Notes: generated by a model not told the origin, from the letters alone. A DNA stretch of 64,000 nt from Notospermus geniculatus (GCA_002633025.1 NMRB01000079.1:377163-441162), one strand, 5' to 3'; positions 38,113 to 55,857 are shown, counted from the stretch's first letter. Made by a program: numbers and translations.

Positions 38113-39517
38113 CTCAAGGCCATACTTCCTCGCCGGTCTGATGCGGAACGGAAAATGCTTTTGTATCAAACTTGCTGGTTTCAAACAAAGCATTTTCCGT
38201 CCGCCCTTTGTTCGGTGAAGTATGAAATGTCCTTCAGGCGGTGACTACATGTATCTGTAGGTGTAGAAACTGTATCCGTACGGTGTACATGTACGGGTTA
38301 TGTGTCTGTCGTATTCTGCAGTCCATTATCAAGGCCATTTCAACCGCCTGCCTTCTCAGATAGCAAGCAAGCTAGCTTATCAAAGTCATTATTGGGTTTC
38401 CGATCAGCGTCGTCTCTATAACGTTAGAGATCAGCCCTAATTTCCGAGGCATACCGTGTCTGATGCAGAAGACGGCGTTCACGCAAAATGAGAGGGTTTC
38501 CTGAGGGCTTGTGGGGTCGGATAACCTGTCGTGTGCCACCCGATTTACTTTGTCGCCGAGACAAGGCGGTGTCGAATGGGTTTCCTTCCCCGGAGAATTG
38601 GTTCCAAATCTCACCGGTAGGATTAAATAGGCCCACTGAGATCGGTAGCGCCTGCTTTTTCAAAGGCGCTGATTGGTCAACAAAAGCAATCAATGGTTTT
38701 CAACCAATCATAGCTTTTCTAGTCATTGGCTACATTTCGGAAAATCACCTGATTATGGAGAACAAGCGCCACACATGACCGACCCCGATCAGTATTCAAC
38801 TCTACTGATGAGACCGGGAACCAGTTTTGGGTGGAGATCTGCCGTCATTTTCGTTTACGCTCGCGTTTATGTAAGGCAATCTAGAACTTACTATGGTCAA
38901 ATTTTGTTGACATTTTGAAGTGTATGACAACCTCAACATGAGATGCTTCCAAGCAGCAGTCAAATGGGCATGAATTTGGTAATGTTGAAGCGTGGGCCTA
39001 GGCTGAACCGCTTCGAACGGGGAGCTCATGTTCCCAGACACGTCTCCCAGGGCCTAGACATCATAATAGTTCAACAAGCTTAGCTCAAAAACGATGTTAT
39101 TTCTCCGTTTCTTTGTCTGACAGAAAGATATCTGCGTTACCAAGGTTTCTACAAATACATGTAAAATGTCTAGGCAAAGATAACGATGTGTAGGCCCAAG
39201 TATCTAGGCTTTTTTAAAAGTCATTGTGTTAGTTTAATGGATCGTAGCCTATATGGCTTGAAGGTATATGGATACATTTACAAATCAGTTGTAATCATCT
39301 ATTTACCTCCACGACATGCTTTTATCGGTTAAAAGCATCATTTAGGAAGTTGCATAATAAATGATAGGCCAATTTTCGTCATTAAACGTCATTACAAATC
39401 GAAGTAGGCGTAGAATATCGACGAACGTTATGAAGAAACCTAAGCGAATATACAAGCCGTGTGGTAGTAATGATGATCGCAAGGAGCGATAGTCCAGTAA
39501 CAATGAGGCAGTATTCT

Positions 39518-39594
39518 TTAAGGCCCGTTTCCACTATAGCGGATTCCGCCGCGTCTTGCGGCGAGCGGGGCGGTTTTCACAGGCATTGGGNNNN
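39518..39594. mobile_element. Copy of the GTTTCCAC element cut by an assembly gap
   Basis: Starts AAGGCCCGTTTCCACTA and runs through a palindromic GCCGCGTCTTGCGGC stretch to four N bases at 39591-39594. The right end is missing, so the gap probably lies in this hairpin-forming element. Confidence 0.55.
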
Positions 39595-41024
39595 TAGAAC
39601 GATGAAATTGGAGCCTGTATTTGGCGATGGATTACTTTCTCTATGACATGTCTATACGATAACTCGAATAAACAATAGCATGCCGTATCGATTCTTACTT
39701 AGATTGCATCTTCAGATGCCGTACGTACGCCTATCTTTTGCCTTAGAGAGCTAATATGAGGCACAATGACAAAGTTTGATTACTACCGAAAGATTTGTCA
39801 CCGATCCTCGTGTGTATATCAGATGGCAGTGTAAGAATTGAATGAGAAATCGGTGAAGTATCGAGTCTTTGTGTATCGTGAATTCTTTGAAAAATCGAAG
39901 TATTTGTAGCTAGGCATCGATCGGTATCGTGAAGGGGAGGATGTTCCAGACGAGGGCGTAGGCAAACCCAGTTCGTTTCTTGGTGCGGTGTACAACAAAT
40001 CGGCGTAGGCTACACCAAAAGACTGCTGCCGTCAGATTACTGTCTATTTCAACATAGAGCCTATAGGCTAAATTTCGACAAGTATCACGTACTGCGAAAA
40101 CAAAGTCGCACCTCTCAGCGATTTGTAAGTCTACCGTGTTGTATGTCTACCGCACCCAATGCTCTCTTTCAGCTCAGCGAACTGATGAAAGTTTTATACC
40201 ATTAGACAATGCAGGGAGAATGGTATTCAACATTACTTGTATTGACCAGACGTAACGGAATGGCAGCGGTAGCTAGTCAAAGTTTACTAATTGGCGAAAG
40301 TAGAAGGGTACGCCAGGAAAATCAATTGGAAGTTGAACTGCGTTAATTAGCTCTGCAGCTGCTTACGCGAATTAGCGAAATCAAGTGACATGGCCGGGCG
40401 CGGAACAGGCCGAAAAGAGGACATCAGTTGGTTTGAAGTTTGCCATGTTTCACCAGAATGGGATTGAACAAATGTAATGAAGGGGTCGTCTAATTCAGAT
40501 TTTTAATTAAATTTATCAAATTTGATGTTGAACAGTTACACAGTCACAACATTGAGTACAAACCTTTAATACACGGTGTATAGAAGTCCGAAAAGTTCGG
40601 TCTTATCAGATATATCCAAATTTTCCAGGGTTGCATTCACGCACGGGTCCCTTTTGAAAATGAGTTATCCTCACGAACCCCTCACTAATATAGTCACAGC
40701 TATGGTTATATCTTCATCAGTATAGCAGTCATTAAATAATCCGAGGCCTTTCATACAGGGCGCCTAGCCCCCCAGGCGGCGTGACGCACACTTTCACAGC
40801 ATCTTTCATGACGTCACTGAACTACCTCGTCCCCGTGCAGCACTGATGTAATCCAATAAATGTTCTATCTGTTTATTACCGAGTACCAAACATCGCGACA
40901 TCGTCGTGTGCAATGCCAATTTGTCATTTGAAGGAAAGAGAAGCAAATGTAGCTGGAGGCAGGCGGACCCTGGTGTTGAGTCATTGAACTAAAGTAGTTG
41001 ACCAACCATTCTTAAAGCGCCAGC

Positions 41025-41062
41025 GTTGGTTTTCTGTCTCCTGCGTTGGTTTTCTGTCTCCT
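41025..41062 (+). repeat. 20-bp doublet
   Basis: GCGTTGGTTTTCTGTCTCCT occurs twice in immediate succession. Confidence 0.8.
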
Positions 41063-42289
41063 GGCGGCTGACGTAACCTTGTTTGACCTTAGGCAACCTC
41101 GTTTATGGATGCTGGACAAGACTGTTCAAATCCATCTATATTTCAATGATACAAGTTCCCAATTAGGCATTGAGACTGTTGCCACACATGAACGAATGAG
41201 TTGACGCATGGTATGTTACATGACGGAGGGTTAGTCAGGCTATAACAGCGCGTTGAACTTCTCAAGTGATGAAAAGGATGGCGGCCATTTTGTCAACTGA
41301 AGTTTCGACATAGTAACATTGACACAGCAGCGGAGGTGTTACAGGCTTTGTATAGGTTGAACCACATAGTGGTTGAACAGGACACCAGTTTTATCACGTT
41401 GGTTCCACATTCGTCCGCTAGGGGAGGGATACTGAGGCATACAGTGGCACTTTAACACAAGTTCATGGGCGGTAACGTTAGCGTTGCCGTTTGGGGATGA
41501 TCTTCTAAACTCTCTACATGCAAGGCCGACTGAAAGACCGTCTACAACTCTACAACGAGGCATGACAAAGCAAACCATAGAGCAGCCGGACAGAAGAGAA
41601 ACATTTTTCTTAGCTGTGGAAGCTGGCACTAAGCATAAACGTTGACAAAAATACCCCCTCAGGATTCGAGCTCAAAAGCTTCTTAGATCTGAACGTTAAT
41701 CAAGGATGATATTACTAATTACAAGACGGCGCTGGAGGACTCTATCCTCGGCAAGTCAGCGCTTGTTAATTTCTTGTAGAAAACTAAATGCAGCCCATGG
41801 GCGCAGTGGCAGTAAAACATTGTGCATTTCGTGAAGAGTAAGCCCATTTAATCAGGAAACTTGGCATTTTTTATTGACTTGCATTACATGAAGTATTTGC
41901 ATTGCCTCCAGAGATTTTACGCAATGCAAGATAAAGACAACATGGATACTTCGCAAGCAATCGTTCAAATAACCAAGTCAGAAAAGTCGGATGTCAGAAT
42001 GAAGTTCATGGCAGGCTGTCAATATAGTGTCAAATTCTCTTCGTGAAAAATGACCACGATTGACGGGTGTCTACAAAACTATAGACCCATGGAAAAAAAC
42101 CTCCATGATAGACCCAAGACCAAACTACCAAAACACAGATCCCCTACTACATGTAGGCCTACAAATGATGTCCCTGCTACCTAGCCGGAGAGTATGATGA
42201 CATAGGCTTGACGTCGGCCTAGGCTATGAGCTGTTGACAGGTTGATTTCAATGATAGAGTTTCAAGGGCAAGGCTAGCCTGCCGTAGGC

Positions 42290-42733
42290 ATGCTGTTGCT
42301 GGCTGCCCAATACACGGACTTCATTCACGTCCGTTCGTCATGCGATGCAGTCGGCTGGTTCTCTGTCCTCTCCCCCAGCAGTTCGTCCAGGGCTGGGAGA
42401 GGAAACCAGTCAACAGGGGTCCGCAAGACGTTACTGAACCTCTGTGAACGACGTCCCGAGCATCAACGAACCGAACATTACGCGCACAAAAAACAACATT
42501 ACACACAGCAAATATTTTCACATCTGTCATCTATCGGAATTCCGACGAACAACCTCCAAGGAGTAGCTCGAATGGCCTCTCCCGTGCTTACCAGGGTCAA
42601 TATAAATGCAATGGCTTTGGCCATGAGGAAAAATCTGATCAAATACAAATACGAATACCTCAAAGGACAGTCATGCAAGTACACGGAACGCAAAAAGCAC
42701 ACAAACCAAAAATGTCATCGTCATCTACCGTAA
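42290..42733 (+). other. Unrecognised 147-codon open frame, convergent with BARD1
   Basis: This is the longest plus-strand open frame outside the recognised genes. The predicted product is basic and Lys/His/Arg-rich toward its C-terminus, with no domain I recognise. It ends about 200 bp before the BARD1 stop codon on the other strand, so it could overlap the BARD1 3' UTR. No splice or promoter signals stand out. It is most likely a chance frame. Confidence 0.12.
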
Positions 42734-42929
42734 CAAAAAATGCATTTCATCAAAAGATTACCAAATTCATCAACACAGAAATGACTGATTAACAAATACG
42801 TCTGCTGAACTTTGTTTTGAGATATTATGTTTTTATATCAAGCATGCTTTACAGGAAAAACGAAGAAATATATGCAAAAATCTATTTTTGATATATGTCA
42901 ATTAATATTGTATACTTTGATGATGAAAA

Positions 42930-48524
<5,595 letters not shown>

Positions 48525-48611
48525 AACTACAAAAACAACAGCATAAATCGAAAATAAACGCGATAAACACTCATAAATTCACATTTTATGCCACAATGCT
48601 GAACAATCAGC

Positions 48612-48624
48612 TTTCCCGCCAAAA
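48612..48624 (-). promoter_or_regulatory. E2F-like site upstream of BARD1
   Basis: The gene strand reads TTTTGGCGGGAAA here, a textbook E2F consensus (TTTSGCGC / TTGGCGGGAA). It lies about 90 bp upstream of the BARD1 start codon. E2F control of S-phase and repair genes, including BRCA1, is established in vertebrates. Function here is inferred from sequence and position only. Confidence 0.55.
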
Positions 48625-48660
48625 CTGAATTCTCGACTAAAGTAACCCAATCCATGTCCA

Positions 48661-48693
48661 AGTCTTGCGCAAGTAGGCCTCTTGCGCAAGACT
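48661..48693. promoter_or_regulatory. Double CTTGCGCAAG palindrome upstream of BARD1
   Basis: Two perfect 13-bp arms, AGTCTTGCGCAAG and its complement, flank the 7-bp spacer TAGGCCT. Each arm itself contains the 10-bp palindrome CTTGCGCAAG, and TTGCGCAA is the core of a C/EBP-type bZIP site. It lies 137-169 bp upstream of the BARD1 start codon. It could be a paired bZIP site, a cruciform, or a short repeat remnant. Confidence 0.4.
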
Positions 48694-48942
48694 CATCAGG
48701 TCTCACCGTCCGGTTTTCTAGCATCTTCAACGATCAGCCGGTGTAACAGTCGAGAATATCATTCAAGTGTTTTACTGTTCGCTTCTATTATTCCATGACG
48801 GATTATGGTACATGGCTATAGGCCTCAGAGGTACCAATCGCCAGAGATTAGAATAATAAGATCCCTTTTCCCAGGCCGACAATTCCACTTCGCTCACTCA
48901 ATCAACGCACTAGGCTATAGCGCGCCGATAAGCATCTCCGTC

Positions 48943-49224
48943 CTAACCATACCCCTAACTCCTAACCCGAAATCCCTAACCCCTAAAATCCCTTTGAAAA
49001 ACCCTTTTGTATCTCTGGCCGATTACATTTATCATCCGCTGCTGAGCTTGCCTGCCTCGATCCGCCTCAGTTTGAGTACTGCACTGATTGCATAGGTGGC
49101 GTGGCGGCAGCACGCGCATTTTACCACTCGGGTTGACGATAAATGCAATCACCTAGAAGAGGTACAAAAGGGTTTTTCAAAGGGATTGTTAGGGATTAGG
49201 GGTTAGGGTTAGGGTTATGATTAG
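48943..49224. repeat. Hairpin with telomere-like CCCTAA/TTAGGG arms
   Basis: The left arm (48943-49015) reads CCCTAA-like units then CCCTTTGAAAAACCCTTTTG; the right arm (49159-49224) is its inverted copy ending in TTAGGGTTAGGGTTA. The inner 20 bp of the arms match perfectly; the telomere-like part is degenerate on the left. Confidence 0.75.
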
Positions 49225-52200
49225 ATCATTCCTCGAGTGGTTTAGGGCCGGGGTCATCCATAGGCCTACATATTTTTTCTAAGTACCTCTGGGTGATTGC
49301 AATTAACGACACACTTAGGCCTACCTTTTAATCGGCGGAGAAGAAAAGAACTTTAAAAGGGGACGTCCTCCACTGGTTGCGGGACACCAACGTCGCTGCA
49401 TGGTGACATGAATTGGAATCAAGATACAAATATCTTTTAGCCCCAAACAAACCTAGGCCTACCATAAGATCAAAGGATTTGATGCGGAGGGTCTGGACTT
49501 TAAAGGCTAAAAGCAAATTTTGATCGGTATATACTGTATCTAGACTGCTCCTTATTTCATATATCGGAGCCATTTAGCAGCATGGCAAATGGGATTAGGG
49601 CCCATATAGGAGTTATCGACCTGGGATCCGCCCCGTGCCAGCAATGAATAGGGCAAGAAATCGGTGCACCCAGAACGACCCGTATGAATATGTATTCATG
49701 TTCTGTTACAGGCCGATGTAATGTCCCGTATTGTCATCCATACATTGACGAAGTCATCTCAAATATTCCATCCAAATCCAGCTATTCAATGTCGCGCGCC
49801 GGGTATGAAAGTGTGGTATAAAAGCTGGAAGGCCGCGCGTGCCGTGCGCGTGCGCGCGCGCACTCGAAACTCTGGTTTTTCTTTGTAAACAAAAAGGTCA
49901 AGACTCCGTCGATTGGATGACTTGAGTTGCGCTGTGATGATGGTGCGTTGCTATGGGCCGCCAGAATGTGAGGGTCACGTGCCTGTAACGCCAGCTTCCG
50001 AAAACACTGCACTTGATCTTAGGGTGCTCTCGGCGGATGTGCAGCCCGGGAGGAACGTTTAGACTCGATGAAAAGGAACTATTGTGCATCCCGCAGTGGG
50101 AATGGCCAGTTAGCATAACAGCACTTTCCCATTACATGCAAAGTGTATTTTCATTCAGGATATAGCCACCGATACAGATTCTCGAAGGTGTGAACAGCAT
50201 CTGAGAATTTTGCTCAACATTCCTGCTTTTTCTTCGCAGAAGTTAGTCCGAAAATTCCACTGTATTAATTTAAGTGCACTAAATTTCAAACAGTGCGAAG
50301 AATGTTAGACGTCATTGGTCGAAACGGTCGACGTCATCGAGTAACATGGCTCTGATTCGTCGATAAATAGGCTTACCTGCGCATTGACTTAAGTAGGACG
50401 ATAGCCTGGTGGCCTGGGGATGCGACGGGCTTTTGAGTCAACAAATTATGGACAAGACGAACGGACCCCAGCCTTCTATCTTCCCGACCCGCGCCGATCA
50501 ACGATGAGTACCGCTCGCAGACAATACACGACCAGGCTGAGCCGTCGAGAGAAACACCCAAGAGTATTTGACCGAATTGTGGCATGGTGGTGTTAGATTT
50601 CTAGGTACTTGTGTCGCGTGCCCTTGCTCAAGTCACTTCACGACCGATCAAGTGGAGGCAGAGATTTTCATCGTCGCATGGCGACACTCTGAAGAGGCTG
50701 ATAGAAAAAACACGTCTTTTGGAAGCGATGAAGAATAATAATATACCTATTCATAAATGTTTAGCTATTGGTTCGAAGTGTGCGAAGAGAGGGGACGCAA
50801 TAATTTTTGACTAATAAATTCCCTATCGGTATACAAACTAAACCTGGTTGGCTTTAAACCCGAACGAACCCGGCAAATGCACCCAATCTTTCGCATCTTT
50901 ATTCGGCTGCAGGTGGGCTTTCGCCCGGACGCTAACCATGTTCTCGGCGCACGCCTTGCCCGGCAGATGCCCTTACAGCAATGAACCCGCATCGCTGAGC
51001 GGTAAAACGATGGCGCAAAAACACCGCAATTTTGACTAATTTTTCCAGGTTTTTGCTTCACGTATTGTTGTGTGTCATAATACCCCACTCAACACCACTG
51101 GTTCCACCATTCTGCCACGTATTATCTCCTCGGACGCGTGCCCAAAAAAGCGATTCGCCCAATTTGTATCCCGGTGTGGCACACGTTTGTAATAATAGCA
51201 ACGATTATGATTATATTCATTGCATTTTCGACGCCGGTTTCCCCCCCGACAATATCGCTTTGATGGTAAATACACTTGTTACTTACAGGGAGCAAGATCT
51301 ACGATCGTTGTCGATGGGTTTGAACGAAAACGAAACCATCAACCTGGCAGCACACCACACGGAAATCTCAATGAGATCTATGTGCTACCTATGACGTGTG
51401 TGCTACCTCATTTTACGTCCGCGACACATCGATTTCCATCTCACAGACGTGTTTGCTGCCAGCTTTAGGAATCCACTGCTGATTTTCTGCTTTGCGACTT
51501 GCTTTGCAACCTGCACCTGCGATTGAATGCGATCGCAAGGAACTGATACCGGTCGCCGACCGATTGCCGACCTGATGAACCACATCTTCGCCATTGGTGG
51601 AAATCACGTCTAGCTAGTCCACTACGGCGATCGAGTGCCCAGTTGCAACACAACCCAGTTGCAAAGCAAGTCGCAACGCAAAATCAGCTTGAAAAATCAA
51701 TGGTGGATTCCCCGCTGGGAGAGAATTTCAAATCACCTTACAAACGCAATGATAACTTTATAGACGACATTTGCGACGCTTTATTGACGAAGCTCTGTCT
51801 CGATGTCGCATTTCGCAATGACCGCAATGGGTGAATCTCTCGTGTTTGTTGAGATAATCCACTCCGTGGCGCCGAGGTGACGGATTAACAGAAGATTCGC
51901 CGGATTAAAACCCACTTAGTTGATTCGTTCCCGACCAGACACGATGGCCTGGCATGGTTTTAGAAACAAGGGAGACAGTTTGAAGCGCAAATGGAAATAA
52001 GTGATTGTAATACATTGTACTTAGCAATTAAAATGATTACTGGGTTTGCATCACGAGGTATTCAACCCGAGGTCCACGTGACCTAGTCCTGTAAGTATCA
52101 ATCTAGTGACGACAGCTATCGGTCCAGGTGGAGTTTGGCGTATCGTAAATTTTCGGAGAAATTTTTGGCAAAGCGCGAATTTCACTGGCGAGATGAGCAA

Positions 52201-53471
52201 GAGAGTCACGTTGGAAGGAAGCAAGCATGGAATTCATGATCCGAAGCCGAGAGCGATGAATGCTTGGTAAACGCAAATGATATGAAATTCTCAATTCACT
52301 TTAACCTTTCATGCCAGTGGCATTTCATTACCGGTACTGATAAATCGTTACCAAATCTTGAAATCGTACAAAAACTCTTTCACCAGTCCGCCGAAACCTA
52401 CTCCGAAGCTGTAGTAGACGCTCCCCCAACGCCGCTCGTTTAAACGCTGGCAGGTAGATCGAGATGTTTCTCTGTGTGTCCTCTATTGCCAAGTCGCCGC
52501 TTATTTCGTCAGACAATAGGAGGGGAACACTCATAGACGGGGAACACTGGCAGATGTTACAACGGCCTGCAAGCCAGCTCCGAACATAGGCTTACACCCG
52601 AGTCAGACGAAAAGCTACGCGGCCTAATCTTCATGCACTACACATCTCATGCTCTATACAAACACACTCTAGTCCCCGCATGGACTCTGTCCCTAGTTCA
52701 ACAGCGCCCCATACACGAACACCACCCCCCGTCGTGGATCATGGACAATGCCTCCGAATCGTCCAGTTGGTCCACCACGGACGGCCAACATTCGCTGCCT
52801 CCAGCTCTGTGGCACATTCACCGCTCCGTCCTGCACCGTCCGTTACTCTCGTGTCGTACACGTGGTCCCGTGTCAAGTGTATGAATACGCCCAATGAAAA
52901 TAGTGCGGAGGATTTAAAGCGAGGCGGTCACGTGTTTATTTGACAGTCGACATCGGTCGCACGCGCTGCAGGTGTGGAGGTTGTGAGCAGACGACAGAAG
53001 ACAGTGCTGAAGTTGCATTTGAAGGGATCGGAGGCAGGGAATAAACTGTGGATAATAAGACATCTTTAGAAGGGACTATAACGGTGTACATAACACTGGG
53101 ACGAAGGTAAGGACTGAAAAACTTCATTCTTATTTTCTCTTGATAACAACGTATTTATGCTAATTTTTTTTCTCAAGAAAACAAATCGAAGGCCACTTGT
53201 TCATTCAGATCTCAGGTTTATTGTGCTTTTTCTTCATTTTTATTTATGGATAAAATCATGTTTTTACCTCACCTACTCCCATGTTTGAGCAGATGGTATC
53301 TTCTGCTGAAGTTTTCTAAAAGCCGCAGAAATGAATTGGAAAAAATTGAAGAAACTTTCTTCAGATGGTTGATAGGAACAATCTTTCTTCAAATATTTTC
53401 CAATTGATACCATAGGATGCGAGAAAACGTCGACAGAAGATGTCGTCTGCTGGACTCCGGGGGCAGATGAG

Positions 53472-53760
53472 TTACTACACTCTTAGCCAAAAAGGTTCTT
53501 TAGGGGTTCTTTGTGCCACACCAGTGGAACCCCAAGGTTCTATTTAGAACCTTCTGTGAAGAACCCGAAAGGGTTCCATATAGTTCCATATAGAACCTTT
53601 CTGTTGCCAAAGAACCCATAAAGGTTCCAGTTAGAACCCTTTTCTGAGGGAAAGGTTCTATCTGGAACCTCTAAAGGTTCTTAAACAACCCGAGGGTTCT
53701 TAAATCAGAGGGTTCTCCTGGTGTAGCACCAAAGAACCTTTTCGGCTAAGAGTGTAGTAA
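53472..53760. mobile_element. GGTTC-rich MITE
   Basis: Terminal inverted repeats TTACTACACTCTTAGCC and GGCTAAGAGTGTAGTAA enclose a run of GGTTCT/AGAACC blocks that can pair in many registers. 289 bp, no coding capacity. Confidence 0.8.
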
Positions 53761-54312
53761 TGCCTAATCTCTCACCACAGGCATAAATTTTTCTTAAATT
53801 TCAGTTCTCGATTAAGTTTGCAGTTTCATCCAATTTCTAAGTTAAATCGCACACGGCATACATAGCTGTACCTACAGTGTTTATTCAAACCCGAATAAAC
53901 CCACAGAAAAATATTCAAGGCAATTTATCGGTGATTATTGGCAAAATGTCATTTGATTTGAACGGGTTAATAATTATCAAATTGTTCACACATGATCCTA
54001 ACAACCTTGTCAAAGACTATTTATTCAAAATCAATTTTTGATAACCACAGATCTTTTGTGTTTGAGATGATAAAGTTTTCGACATAATTACATAATAATT
54101 CGGATTATATCCCGATTAAAGCCTCCTTTTCGTGTCATCGTCCACGTCTCCTATTAGGACACGCTTGGGAGTGATGTGAAATTTTGTTTCTAAAGACAGT
54201 CGAATTACAAATTTGCTGGATGAGTTCTCCAGATAAAATCAAAATTGCACCCAATAAAGTCAATATTCAGACAGAAATTTGAAGTATATTCTCCAGATAG
54301 ATTCGATGTTTC

Positions 54313-54372
54313 CCCCTGTAAACTTGATAAATCGGAGTATTAGAATACTCCGATTTATCAAGTTTACGGGGG
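54313..54372. repeat. 60-bp near-perfect hairpin
   Basis: Perfect 24-bp arms at 54318-54341 and 54344-54367 (GTAAACTTGATAAATCGGAG then TATT, and the complement) around a 2-base centre, extended by CCCC/GGGG past one T-G position. Confidence 0.85.
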
Positions 54373-55313
54373 ATGGTATGTCGTTTTGCTCATGGGCCTT
54401 ATGGATTCTAAAATGCCATCCATGCCTTTCTGGGACTCTTCGTCAATGTTTTTAGGTAATTTAATTGATGCACAAATTATCTAAAAACATGGCTAATAAA
54501 TCAACAGTCTGCCCGGATCACATCATTTCACTAACCAAATCATTGAGGTATGAGGTACGTACATGTATTGTATCAAGTGAGTGTACATGTATATAGAAAT
54601 GGCATGCCACTCATATGTTATGCGGGTTCGATTCTTTGGCAAATCTATTTAAGAACAGCTACATACAACCGAGTTCATTTCGGTGACATCCCTGCATTTT
54701 TTTCACAACTTTAGCAACAACGTGCAATCATACAGCTTAAATCGACTCAGAATATCTTACATCTCAGTCTTTCCACATATCTGGCTTTTTAGTGGGGTAA
54801 TGACATCCAACTTATGGATACCTAAATGTCAAACTAAAGCCTATGTGGGCTACCAACAGAATCGAGAAACCTCTAGGATTTTCAAGAAGAGTAGATAATG
54901 ACTAATGCAATCACCGTGAACTATTTATATAAACCATTATTTTCTTTCACGAAAATGAAAACATGGAATAAGAAAGGCAATCTTCCTCCTCAGGAACCGC
55001 ATGATCAGCAAGAAGTCACGATCATCCCAAACCTCCAATTCCTCTCAATCTCCAAATACAACCTGTCATAAAACCATATTCATAGAGCAAGAATATCTCC
55101 GTTATTTACCATTTCATTAGGAATATGTCCGCATAAATAATGATGATATCTATCTGAACACACCCCTTGTTGTTTATTGGTGAGGAGCGAGCTGTTTGTC
55201 GCGTTCTATCATCGATCGCTTCGCTATACGCCACCCTTGCTGAGCATACAAGATGAGGAGGCAGCGGTAACGCTACCAATGTGTTGATAGAGAATTTTGG
55301 CCCCCTTTATAAA

Positions 55314-55610
55314 GACGCTGCTCCACGTGAGAGTTTTCTCATGAGAGCTATCTTGAAATATAAAGGCCTAATGGTCACATTTCGCTTTCGGATGTGAGAG
55401 GGCCTAGTCCGAAGGTATAGCGATATGAACCTTGGTGACTCAAGAGAGTGCGAGTTGGCTCTCAATGGGCAAGTTATTGCTGATAGATTTCCTTACAAGT
55501 TACGCTGAGACCAATGACACAAACGACTCCCCATAGCTTTCTACGGTTGAGTTACCCATAGACAGCCAAAACTCGCGCTAGAAAGCACTCTCACGTGCAG
55601 AAGCGCCTCA
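55314..55610. mobile_element. MITE family E, copy 4
   Basis: Ends GACGCTGCTCCACGTGAGAG and CTCTCACGTGCAGAAGCGCC. The interior carries ACGCTGAGACCAATGACACA in the opposite orientation to copy 2. It stops about 135 bp before the Lmx1 candidate exon. Confidence 0.6.
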
Positions 55611-55745
55611 AAACGAATCGTTGGGCATACTTGTGGTCATGCAAAGTGGTTGAGGGCGGGGGTCATGTTTGCATGAGCCAGAAAGTGGCTTTTCTAGTCT
55701 TCTTTACGAATTAAGATTATCAAAGATACTTCGTTTTATTTTCAG

Positions 55746-55857
55746 TGTATCATTGCGAGGACTTTTTACTGAGCAAAGACAGACGGATCACACATGGATA
55801 CGAATTGTAACTATCCGCCGTCACACCTGAAAAATCAGAATTATCAGCTTAACTCAG
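55746..55857 (+). CDS. Lmx1: Lmx1 candidate first coding exon
   Basis: A 112-nt exon between a strong acceptor (CGTTTTATTTTCAG) and a strong donor (GTAAGT). Its ATG at 55794 has an in-frame TGA eight codons upstream within the same exon, so it looks like the true start. It encodes 21 residues plus the first base of codon 22, and that phase joins only the 61424 acceptor among the three available before the LIM exon. Being preceded by an acceptor, it implies an upstream non-coding exon. The link to Lmx1 is inferred from phase, strand and position across a 5.6-kb intron. Confidence 0.6.

Larger units (their letters stand above)
30946..42289. other. Gene-free, repeat-rich stretch
   Basis: No recognised gene. 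Contents: SINE-like sequences (32225, 33838), MITEs (32048, 32358, 36843, 37806), a 123-bp tandem duplication (35401), a 16-bp perfect hairpin (34130-34167) and an assembly gap (39591-39594). The stretch from 39600 to 42289 has only a 20-bp doublet at 41025-41062 and scattered TAGGCCTA octamers. Confidence 0.55.
48725..55745. other. Intergenic region between BARD1 and Lmx1
   Basis: The interval between two divergent genes. It holds a telomere-like hairpin (48943-49224), a TATAAAAG next to a CG-rich run (49817), a GGTTC-rich MITE (53472-53760), a 60-bp hairpin (54313-54372) and part of a MITE (from 55314). A possible Lmx1 5' non-coding exon ends at 53106. No coding sequence is recognisable. 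Confidence 0.6.
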
